Shown here piece by piece: positions 14,980 to 27,600 of a stretch of DNA of 64,000 nucleotides. This DNA is from Saccoglossus kowalevskii. Taxonomy: Eukaryota; Hemichordata; Enteropneusta; Harrimaniidae. Position numbers and translations under genes: made by a program. Below the pieces are notes generated by a model. It saw only the letters and a program-made list of their open reading frames with translations, had not been told where the DNA came from and did not search any database. How positions within the stretch are numbered: position 1 is the first letter of the stretch; the number at the start of each line of letters is the position of its first letter. The DNA lies in the NCBI RefSeq assembly GCF_000003605.2, contig NW_003131853.1, positions 358,328-422,327 of the forward strand, given 5' to 3'.

Positions 14980-15681
14980 GGCATTTAATTCTTATGGAAG
15001 TCGTGAAACACACACGCAAGATCGTACTGAATTTGCATTGCCTAATTATGATAGGGATGACACACATCTCGCAAACAACAAGAAGAGGGACATCAAGTTT
15101 AAATCTAGTGATGGTATGAAAGATTTGAAAGAGAAATCGTTCATTGAGATAACGCGTAACTTTGGGAAGAGTACTACAACCCACGGAATACCAAGAATAT
15201 TCCAGTCATCGAGCTATCTCGGTAGTTGCGTATGGGCTCTGATATTCTTCACTTCGTGTGGCTGTTTTATTTGGCAAGCAACTACACTCATTTTACAGTA
15301 TATGGAATATGGCGTCACTGTTAAGGTTCGGAAAACATGCATTTAATTGTTCACACCTGTAATTGCATTATATGAAACACATTGGTGATTTCTAAGCTCT
15401 AAGAAACAATCGAATTTACTGTTGTCTCGTCTTCAAGTTAGCCCATTTATATCGGTATGACGCGTGTAATATATAGATTGCCAATATGAACGACTCATCT
15501 CAAATGTGTGCTAACAGTAATTGTAACATTTTATTGCAGATTGACGTTGTTACAGAGAAGAGTTTACTGTTTCCAAGTGTAACAGTTTGCAATACTAACA
15601 AATTGCGGCGATCAGCAATCATGGAATCTACCTACAAAGACATCTTGATTGTGGATGATGACATAGTCAACCCGTATTATG
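14980..15681 (+). other. Channel N-terminus, HG motif, TM1 and first palm strand
   Basis: Two exons. The first encodes a polar cytosolic tail, then a segment around [11 protein letters not shown] that is the conserved His-Gly gating motif of DEG/ENaC channels, then a hydrophobic stretch ([16 protein letters not shown]) that is TM1. The second encodes [15 protein letters not shown], matching the FPAVTICN signature that opens the extracellular palm in ENaC and ASIC. Exon 1 starts after a CTTCTGTAG acceptor. The only in-frame ATG in the exon is at 15116, just before KDLKEKS; initiation there would still leave a plausible short N-terminus. Confidence 0.85.
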
Positions 15682-18600
15682 GTCAGTATATACGTATCAT
15701 TGCTAACGAAACCAGCCATCAAACCACTATTATGCTTTCTCTTTCTCCGTCATGATCAGAAAACCCATTTTATTGTAATAACTATGAAACCTAGTATAAT
15801 ATTAATGTGGAAGGGATATACTACTTTATATTATTCTTACAGTTCCCTGTTTGCAGAGTGATTTTGAATGTGACAACAGTGTTTTATGCGTAAAACTGTA
15901 TCTGGTGTGTGATGGTGTGAACAATTGCCAGGACATGAGCGATGAAGCTAATTGTACCTATGGTATGTACCTAAATTATGTAAATATATTCCTCATTTCA
16001 ACTATCGCTATGTAGCATGTGGATATTTCAAAGCCATAATTGTACAACGTTATGATAAAATCTCATACAACCATCCAGTAACACGTTACTGGATCGTTGT
16101 ATGATATTTTATTGAAAAATATTGTCTTCAGTAATTATCGTAGCTATGATTTACTCCAGTTTTCTCTGTTTTAGTGTACCTTACATTCTCATCGCGTACT
16201 TTTATAACTGTCACTTTTTACAGGTGACTGTGGCGATAATCAGTTTAAATGCACTGCTGGTGGTGATAAGGGCATTTGTATCGATGAAGACTTTGTATGT
16301 GACAGGAATAAAGATTGCTATGATGGATCAGACGAGGATGACTGCGGTAAGTATACCTAAATTTGTTAATACTTTATTTGGAGGTTGGCCATGGTAGTAT
16401 AAAAGAATATACATGTTCTATTCAACAGAATGTAAATCCAGGGAATTCAAATGTAAAAGTAAAGGTGGATGTATCGGGAAAGATAAATTCTGTGATGGTA
16501 ATTTAGACTGCACGGATGGCACTGACGAAGACGAGTGCGGTAAGTTATACCAACCCATGTCAGTCACAGTATTACTATATACTATATTGAATTTGCTTCA
16601 TATCACATTTAGAAAACATGGTTTCTGCGTGGTACGTTGGTTTAGGATTAAAGTTAATTTGGAATCCCGTATCCAAATAGTAGATACATGGAATTATATG
16701 AATAAAATAAAATTGTATGCTCATATATTTTACAATATCATTATCTTATACATATGGCTAAATATCGATAATACTTTTATGTATACTATATTATAATTAT
16801 ACATCTGGCACCAAAAACAATAAAATTTACCCGTCCGTAAAACACCATATGGAAGCGTTAGAAAGTTCAAATGCTTTCCCTATTTGGAATGTTTAAAAAA
16901 ATAGATAGCCAAGAACTGAAGAATATTTACTATCTGCATGATAATGCATAAATTATCTTCAGTTATATAATTATACAACAACGCCACCAAATACACTTGA
17001 TATTCATTACATTCATTTTAATCAGTAAATATTTAGTCCTTGTAATTGCTTACAAATATTAGTTGAATGAGTGTAAGTTGCGGACATTTATAAAGTTTTT
17101 CTTACTCCCCCACAATAGTTTACATTTTCACTTAGAATTGGCATAATCAGGTATGCCGGTTCCAGTTCTAAGATTCAATTGATAAGAACTATCGCTGATT
17201 TCCAGAGCTGGACAAAGTCTCTTCTCCTTTGAAATTTGATCACACGAATAAAGCAGTATCTTACGATTGCAGTCATAAAATCTTAGCTTATGGTGGGTGA
17301 AATCTACTAGAATTCCAACGTGTAGGCCAGCAGGAAACTGGGAGCGTGGGCAGCTATCAATTGCTGACGCAGCGCTGATAACGTGTTGTTTATTCTTGTG
17401 GGCTACATACCAGTTTCCACCATTTGACGGAAGTCTCAGCGCCCATGATGAGCCGTCGCTACCTAGACAAAGATCTCTGTTGCAATTCTGTTTAGCAAGT
17501 CCTATTGCAATATCTCCACGATAGACTGATGCATCACGATCCGTATAGTGTGAAAGGCTTTCCCCATGCTGCTTTTCTGCAACCTGAGTGGTGACCTCCC
17601 AGTAATGGACACCTGTTGCTAGGACTACATCTGCCAGAACGGATAACGCCCGTCCATGAAACCGACCCGTACTGGCTTTCCCTTCTTCTTGCATAACCCA
17701 AAATCCACGTGGCCTGGGCTGATATATGACAGATCGTCCTGCACTTATGATAACCAGATCTTCATGAGCTGTCTCCGGATCAAGTCGAAATGTCATAGCT
17801 GTGGGACAAAATACAGTATTTAAAGCGGGAGGGTTGTCACCTGCGCACGCGCGGGAATTGAGTCCCATGCGACGATAACAACACACGCTAAAAATGCAAA
17901 GGCTCATGGGTAGACGCTTGTTTGTAAACAATGACACGCTATGGCCAGCTGGCGCATGCGCAGGTGACGACTCTCCCGCTTTAAATTTAAATTTAAATCC
18001 AACGCGTATATTGTGTTACTGGGTGTGAGATCAACCAAGAAAATAAATTCACGATCTTTATTGTGTGTTGAAACTGTTGTCAAGTGATACTAGTTATATT
18101 TTTGTATGACTATGCGGATTTAGGGGGAGGCGCGCCAGGCCCAAACAATCTCTTCGGCCATGTGATGAGGAGATTCAATAGTAGTAGCACGCTTTACCCC
18201 GCCCATAGTTACCAAATTTCTTTATCCGCCAGTGATGACAATATATAAATAAATGCACCTATCTGTTTACATCATGGCAGTAAGAATATAATTGAAACAC
18301 AGTGATGATTGCACCGAATATATATACCAAAATAGGATTGGGTGGAGGAAGGTGAGAATCGAGTAAGACTTGACTTATGGTACCTTGTGGTCCTGTCCTT
18401 GCAGGAAATACATTACTCCATCCAGAGGCACCAGCTTTATTCCGAACACGTGCTTTAAAGAAATACTCCGAATCAAATGCCAAGTCTTCTTTGACTAAGC
18501 GGTATTCGTCCGTTTCCCTTTCATCGCCTTTACCACATTCTATCTTGAAGTAATCCCACAATCCACCACTCTTACAGACACCCATATCATAAGAGTCGAC

Positions 18601-21600
18601 GATACATGGTGCGTGTTTTATTGATAGATGTACGGTGTTCCGTACTTCAATGTGTCCTCCCATCCGTGGCTTTTCAGGAGCTAATAGCAGCCCGTGACAG
18701 AAAACATATTTCATTAATCATATTTCGACTTAAAGGTATTAAAAACGTATAATTTTGTTTAAATAAATAATAGATCGCCTACTCATACGTGATTTCAGTA
18801 TTAAAAGTCCGTGCATATTTTAAAGTGGAATATTTATTTATTATTATTTGTCATTAATTTCGAATTCTGGTAAATTTACTAATATACAAATATTACCTTT
18901 TATGGTTAGTAAGTCCATTTTTTGTATAATTTGTTTCTCATACTCTAAATTGAGGATCACGTGACTAAAATCATCCGCTGTGTTCGGCTGAAGCTGGGGA
19001 CACGAATCTATCGCACAATTCAACCTAGCAGAACAAAATAAATACTTAAAAGTTAAACATATCAGTAAGTTGATGTGTGATGTTATTGTAGTATATTATA
19101 TTTACATGTGAGTAAATAAACATGTTCTATTCCGACAGTCGTAGTACGATTTAATTTTAATAGAAATAACTTAAAGAAATTTAATTAACATGTTTAATTA
19201 TAAAACTTTTTTTAACACAATTGCATTATGCATTACCTGTCGTCCAATGATGCTCCCGTCTGTTGAAATGAACAAAAAAAAAACAATTTTAATTTCTGGA
19301 ACAAAATCAGTAAAGATGGGTGTACGTGCCTTGGTTAAACTAACGTCGGCTTAACTGCTTTGTCAGTAACCAAAATTAAATCAAAACTAAAGAATTCTTT
19401 AGTTCCCTCATGTACGCCATGTGTATACATAATTCATGCAACACAGCCTTATTGGTTATGATCAAAAAACGTACAATAAGAAAAAAGGAAAATGACCACT
19501 GCTAGAACACGCCCCTCAAAATAAATCAGTCAGTATGGTCCATAATGAACATTAATTCAGCAAAACATCGGTAATCACAATGATTGGTAATTACAACAAG
19601 AGGTTGCGGTCAATGACCCTTCATTGTTTGTCATTTGTATAATCATAGCAAGGATACTAAATTTACCAATAGCAGCGCAGCGGGTACCTCCTCTTTCAAC
19701 ACTTCTCTGGTGTATTGTATCAATCCCGCCGTGTTATGCAGTTTATCTTGACAGGCCATATTCTGTTGCTTTAATAATAATAGTTTCCTCGCCGTTTCTT
19801 CAGATATCTTTGTGTGCATAACTCTCTCCCTCTGTTCCAGCATGGCTTTAATCACTGCAAATTCTTCTGATATTCTTTGATGCATTACAGCTGCATTGGT
19901 CTGTGGTAAAACACAGAAATCCATTTTGAATTAAACAAAGTATACCCCATCTTAATCTTTGAGGGGGTACTGCATAGACAATTTCTATATGTTTGTGCGA
20001 CGCTGCCTGAATTATTATTTGTTTTCTTCTGATATATATCCGTAATACTGTTATATGACATTGATATATTCATGTTGTGCTATATACCTGTATAGATTCA
20101 CCTTTTCTTTCTAGCGTTATTATAAATTCGTTAACATTCGCCATCTTAGATACAAGCTGAGCCAAGTTACTACTAAGTGTCTCCTATAAAATGAACATTG
20201 ACAATTACATGTTAATCAATATATTGTATGTATAGTTGTATGATCATTCGCCATGCTAGCATTGGCCTATTGCATTTGCATGCAAATTATATTGACTTTT
20301 TCTCAGCCCTGACGCCATACCCGGCTCGCGATATGATTGTTGTTATATGCACCTGTGCCCAAATACAGAAAACAGCATTGTATATTGGTGTTGTTGCTAC
20401 ACACTCACAGAATTGAATGAAATAAATAGATATTTTATGATTGGACATTTTACATAAATTACAATGCGGCATTTACTATCATATTAGTACTCCCTAGTAT
20501 GTGTTTATCTTCCGGGGATTTATTTGCAAAGTTTAAAAAGCACTCTAAATCATATACTAGTACCTTCATGAGTTTGTATGACGTCTTTAATTCCGCTACC
20601 TGGTGACCTTTATGACCCCCAAATCTATCACACAGATAGCAGACCGGTGTCTTGCACTGCACGCAGTACATCTTAATGAGCTCGTCGTCATGTTCGGGAC
20701 AGTACACGTCCTTGCGCTTTGGGTTACGGGTAGCTTTCACCAGTTTGTGTTTGGAAAACACACCTTTACTCGGGTGATACGTGCGTAAACACCGGTCACA
20801 GTAGGATACGCCGCACTGTATACATGTTTTACTGGCCTTAGCACCCCCACTGTCAGCACAGACGTCACACGCGACACCTTTAACCTTGACTGGCCTCCCG
20901 TCTGTCGACTTTTCTTCCTTGTACCTTTCAATTATATTGTCTAGTAAAAAGTTCCTGGGTAGACCGTCTATCCCTCTTTTATCCAGTTCCACTGTAAAGC
21001 GACATGACGGGCAGACGAGACGTGAGTGTCCAGATTTCTGATTGGAGTTGCGCTTCAGAACATCGGGCAAACAGCTTCGACAAAAACTGTGCGCACAAGG
21101 CAACAAGAGTGGGTCTGTATAAAGCTCCATGCACACTGCACACGATAGTTCTCGTTCCAGTGAGTCGCCCATTTTTTGTTGAATATGTACGTGACAACTG
21201 AAAAAAGGCTCAGTTCACTAACAGAGCAGTAAATATGTAGCTGGAGTGGAAATGAACTCTAAAATCAGCGCCAAGTTATAGAGTGTATTTAACCACCGTG
21301 TACGAACCGGGGAAACATCATATAACGGAATACAAAGGGCTATTATGGCCTAGATCCATGCTATTCACGAAATGCAGACAATACCAATTCCAGTGTTTCC
21401 TATTATTGGTTTCAAACCACTTGCTATTGTCATGTCGATGGGGTCAAACCATCGCTATTGTTACCTGTGGAAATAAGGAGAAGTTCTGGAGGTTGTCCCG
21501 TACAACTGCCAATCATCGTTGGGTGAAGCGTTTTGTACTTTTTATATAAGAGACTGTGTGATTCGATGGCGACGTCAAAACAACGTGCGTGTTGACAATA

Positions 21601-24600
21601 CATTCTGTTCAGCTAATTAGATTTGTTCTGACGTCACTGTTGTAACAATAAGTATATCAATTACTTTAATGTTATGCTTGCAAGTTTCTAAATTACAACT
21701 GTGTTATATGTGTGTGTATGTTGACAACATGGTAACCAAGTAATTATATACTACTATATCACTGAACGCGGCACGACACTTATTTTAGTTATTTTAACGG
21801 TACATGTGGGATGGGTGGTTGCACTCAAATTATGGATACCGACCTGAGACACGTGAATTAATTGCCCCTACCACTCGTCATAATACAATCTGAAACCGTG
21901 ACCTCTCTTTAATATATGCCAGTATGTCGCCACCTGCTAAGAATCTATTTAGTAAGTGCAATGGTACGCAAGGCTGGGTCTGTATAGCATTAGAAACTAC
22001 CAGGCGTACATGACAAACACAACCACACACACCGTATGTACTCACATTACACAATTATTTGTTATTATGTTTTATTCTCCCTATAGCCCACGAATAATAA
22101 CAATTGGCATTTACGGGCAGTTTTATTATTTTTTACTGTAGGCATACAACTACGTGTTTAAGAATTCTGGGATTTTCAGTCCCGTAATAATGCTCAGCTT
22201 AGCGCTGGAGTTAGTAAGGTCAAAGGCTGGGCACAAGTCAGTAACTTTGGCATTTACTGCATAAGAAAGCAGTAGTTTTTCTTTATAGAAAAATTCCAGT
22301 GCTCTCCGCTGATAGTCCAACAAAATGCCAAATCGACGCGTTGAATTGCACTCTAAGTTGTGTTTAATCCTTGTACACCTGTCATTGTGATAGCCACGGG
22401 CAGTGATGCCCATTATTTCAAGGCACCATGACGACTTATTTGTTCCAAGTTGTTGGTTTCTGTGACAGTCTGCCGTAGCAACGCCAATGGCGTATGACGT
22501 TGCACCCGATTGGCTGGCCTCCACTTCCCAGTAATGCGCGTCGTCAGATAATATCACATCACCCAGAATGCAATGCACGTTTCGTACGAACCTCATTCCT
22601 AGTTGTATTTTCTCGCTTACTTTCATTTTTTTGTGGATGTAATCTTCCCTTCTTTTGACAGTTTTACCATCCTCCGATAAGAGCAACGCCGGATGTGCTG
22701 TCTCTTCGTTTAAAATGAATTCAGTTGCTAAAAACGAAAAAAAATAATGCTAATCAGCAATGACCAAATTGGAGTTTCAAATGTAGAAGTCAACAGAATC
22801 TCATATATGTTCAAGTAACTTTTTCTTACCTACTGTTTTAGTTTTCACTGCAACAGTTTGTGACCATGGTGAGGTGCCAGCTACATTGGTCATACACACA
22901 CAGAAATAGTATTCACAGTCGTAATCAAGATTGCCAAGATGGATATGATCTTCTAAACTCGCCCCTGATTGGTCTGCCATAACCTCCCATCTCATTGTCA
23001 TCCATTGACCGTTAATTGGTTGATAAGCCACGTCATACCATTTGACGTCACAGGGTTCATGGTTGACAGATAACATAACACCATTTCGGTTCATAATTTC
23101 TGTCTTCGTGATGATGGGAACTTTGGGTTCTAAAGCAAACGAATGTTATTATTCAACATATTAAATTTAATTATAATTGTCTATTCAAATTGAATTATTT
23201 TCTTATATTGAATATAATTTCTATGCATTCCGATCATTCTTCAGAAAGTCGAGGCTTTCACTAACCACGATACAGTTTTCAATGTCAAACAACTGCTAGA
23301 CTGTTTTTAACTTTGTTACCTGTAATTTTTCTTGCTTGCATTTTTTTAATCCCTCGTATTGCTGATTTGACATCGATTATGATGTGGTCAAAGGTCAAGA
23401 AGGCCTCGTTAAGTTGGAGATTTGGACTGTTTGACAACTCCGATGTTAGTCTAGTATGCAAACATATGCGAGGAAATTTAAATACGAATACGATTGGTCA
23501 GTTATATATATGGTGATTATACGTGAAAAATAGCTTAAATTAAACGTGACAGTTACACTATGTATTATCAGTAATTAACCGGAAATGACGTGACAAGTGA
23601 CATCATAGTCACCCTATAGCACCAGTGTACAGTCGAAGGTAATATATCTGTATCTCTTCAGTTGTAACTACGAAATTACGGGATATTAATTCGTGGGTTT
23701 CCCAAGAGATTTCATTAAAAAATCCAATTTGTTTCATGCTATATATGAAATAAAATTGCTGCGAACCTTACCTGTCATCCAGAGACGCAGCCGACTGTAA
23801 TAAAACATAATTGTTAATGTCTGTTATAACTTTAGTATAATTGTTTAACATAATGGCATGTGCATATTTCGAGGGAGTTCCAATTTAGCAACTATTCTAT
23901 ATGTTTACGTTGCAACGACAAGGAACATGGAATAGTCGTTAAATGAACAAGATGCCAGTGTTCACCGTATACATTATTCATTGTGGTTGTGTTATTAACA
24001 TTAGTATTTTACCGTAAGAAATATTGACGTTTCATTGTTGTTTTCGAGAACTACTTGGGCGAACTGTACCAACCCCGATAGGCGGCGCTGTTTATCTTGA
24101 CACATCGTCATCTTTTGTTGGATTTCATACAGTTTATTAGTCATGTCCTTTGCGATGACCTCATGCATCTCCTGCTCTTTTTGGTTTATCGTCGCGTGGA
24201 GGCGCTGACAAGAATTCGACACTTGTTCTTTCAGACTGGCTGCATCTTCCTACAAAAACACACAGGTGGTAATTTCTTAAATAAGTTCTTTCTGTAGACT
24301 GTAAAATGGAAATTTAAATTTACGTTACGTTAGAAGAGCAACTCACCTGAATCGAATCTCGTCCATTTGACAGAGCTATGAGAAAATCGTCAATATCGCT
24401 CTGCAGTCCAATCATTGTAGCCACGTTATCGCTCATCTGTTCCTGTGGATATAATGACATTTTTTGATGACTCGATTGCATAACGTTTTGCATACGTGAT
24501 CTAACAGTTAGTATAAACACTGGAATGATATGGCGAAGGTGATTTAAAATAAATAGCACTTTTTACATAAATAGACGATATAATTCATGCCACTTATCCA

Positions 24601-27600
24601 TCATTGATATTATCAATTATCGTCACGATCATTGTGTAATGAAATGAACCACTTGTCAGGTTGTAATGATCGGAGCCGTCATTTCCATGACGTGTTTATT
24701 CATTTATACAATCTCTGTATACCTTGATAGTCTTAAAAGCGCTATGTGCCTCACGGACATGGTGTCCTTTATGCTCCCCAAATCGCTCACATATGAAACA
24801 TATCGGTATTCGACAGTCATCGCAGTACAGTTTTAACCCTTCGCCATTGTGTACAAAACACTGTAATGGCTGGATGCCATACGTGCGTTGTACAGGACCA
24901 TCATGAGATAGCGGTACCAGCTGATGGGTGTTAAATACACCTTTGTTTGGGTGACACATATTTCTACAGAGGTCACAGTATGTGACTTGACACTGGACAC
25001 ACTTTGTTATAGCAGGCTTATCATCACATATTTCACATGTCTGCCGTACTATGGACGTTTCTTGTTGTTTGTATCGGCTAACGATACTATCAAGAAGGAA
25101 GTTACGGACCAGTCCATTTAGTCCCGTCTCACTGCGCAGTATAACTTCCCGTCTACAAGTCGGACAGTTTATAACAATTCCATCTGAATCTTTAGAATCT
25201 GTTGGTACATCGCACGGTTCGTCGGCCTCTGGTCTACAATCACCACCATCGTCGCCGTGGCATGTGCTTGTAGCTGTGGCGGCAAATCCATTGGATTTCG
25301 CTATCAAATCTTCCAAACATTTTCGACAGAACGTGTGAGCACATGGCAAAAGAAGAGGTTCGTTGTACAACTCCATGCATATTGTACATGAAAGCTCTCT
25401 CTCCATAGGATTTTCCATCGCAATCCCCCAAACAAATTTAAAAGTTATAAGTCTAACCGTTTTATGTTAGATGTCACAAAAAGCGTCGCTCAATAACAAT
25501 CTCGTTAATCCAGACGGTTAACAGGTGGTTTAATATTTAACGTTGAGTTCGAATTGCTCCCTCTGGCGACAATATGCTATATTGATATTTTGTGTTGTCT
25601 GTCCATAGATAAGTACAACCCTACTGATTGTCAGGGTCTGTCATGTGACGAAGACAAATGTATACCCTCAAGCTGGAAATGTGATTCATTCGCTGATTGC
25701 GCTGATCGAAGTGACGAAAAAGATTGTGATACGGACGCAACAGGTATATACCACACTTACGCCCCTATTTCTTGTTCGTGAGTTAACGCTATTTTGCCAC
25801 GGATACGTTTTACACCTGAATTTAAATACCATCAATCTTCCAAGAATTTCATTAACCCCGTATACTGTTTTCCGGAATCCAAATCTTCGAGAGAGACCAT
25901 TTAGTCATAAATATATGTACAGCATATATTTTCAATTCTTCTTCATTTTTTGTCACCGGGACTCACTACAGAAAAATGGTAACGCGAATATATATTTCTT
26001 GTGATTTATTATCATTTGTTCACAGCGCTTGTTATTTGCACGTCATTTGAATTTCTATGCGATGCAACAAATTGCATACCAGAGTACTGGGTGTGTGATG
26101 GTTTCAGTGACTGTGGAGATTCCACCGACGAGGCGAATTGTGGCACTGGAACTGGCGATGGAACAGATGGTAACGTATTGAATGTAAAATTGTATACTTG
26201 TAATCATGTGACTCGTTTTAAATTGTCCAGCGCCGATGTCATTTTCGGTCACTATTTTGCTGGTTCGGTCGCCTTCATCATGGTGCTGATGTGCGTATTG
26301 AATTGTGGGATACAATGGTTTGTAAAACAATGTACTTCCTTCGTATGATTGCTCGTTATAACCTGATTAAAGCGCAGTGGTCGCCGCGCAGCGCGTGTTC
26401 GAATTTCATGTAAATAGACAATGCATTTTACATGCGTTGTATACGTCGCTATGAGTCCCATATCGAACAGGACGCGACACGACGACTGCCGCCCTTTAAT
26501 TTGAACTGAGACTTCACTGTTTAGTTGCGTATTTACGATTGGTAGATAGTTTTGCATTCAAGCTATTTTTTTTTCAGATTCGGGAAACGATTCTGTTTAT
26601 ATCAATGCACACACAGTCATGGTTACTAGAGGAACTTCTAGCAACCGTGACACAATTCACAGTTCCTCGACAATTATGTGCAATATACACATATATAATG
26701 AAATTATGTTATGATACATACTTACTGTTTTATTTGTTTTTACTGTTTTGTATTAATATACCAGAGATATTTTTGATGATTTATATTCTCTGCCGTACTA
26801 TGCAGCGTTTATATTTGCAATTTCAGGAACTTGTGGTCAAAGTGAATTTCTGTGTGATACCAACAATTGTATTCCTGATTTTTGGGTATGTGATAATTGG
26901 GATGACTGTATAGACGGCACGGACGAAGCAAACTGCAGTAAGTATCAATGAGTATTATTTCTATATTCACCATATCTCCAGTACCATTTGTACCATAATT
27001 CACATTTTAGATATTAAACTTGAATACTCTCGTTCATTGCGAATCAAATGTATTATGAACATTATAATTTCAATCAAATAAATTGTTTGTAAATCCTATT
27101 GCCCTCTTGACTTGCATAATTAATATATTAATACACGTGTAACACGTTTTATGGTACCACATTTACAAGTAATTGCATATTCTAAACTAAATTCGTATCA
27201 TTGATACAGTTATACTAGGTTTGTACTAGTGTAGACCTTCCAAGTACATGAGTGTGTAGTTCAGTGCACTGTCTGTGTATAGGAATTGTGCTTGTAAGTG
27301 CATTTGTATTTGGAATATTTTGCGCCGACAGCAATTTAGAGTAGAAATTGTCTCACCCCTTATCGTCACCACATTCCTCTCAATTATTCTCCACTCCATG
27401 GTCATGGAAGACAGTGTTTTATTGAAATTACTATAGCATATGCTAATGCATACATTGACTTAACAGCTGGATGCGGCTCTGGATTTGAGTGTGGTGACGG
27501 TTATTGTATTGTCAGTGGATGGATATGTGATGACTTCATAGACTGTGTAGATGGTACTGATGAACTGGCAGAAAACTGTCATTTACGAGGTAATGCAATG

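Noticed and set aside
17799-17937. N-terminal extension of the SPRY ORF starting at 17937
   Set aside because: This part lies in a MITE and before a good splice acceptor (CCCACAG); phase with the FN3 exon supports splicing at 17798.
26572-26700. Possible extra channel exon after a TTTTTTTTCAG acceptor
   Set aside because: No LDLa cysteine pattern, and adding it disrupts the phase between exons 26026-26169 and 26827-26937.
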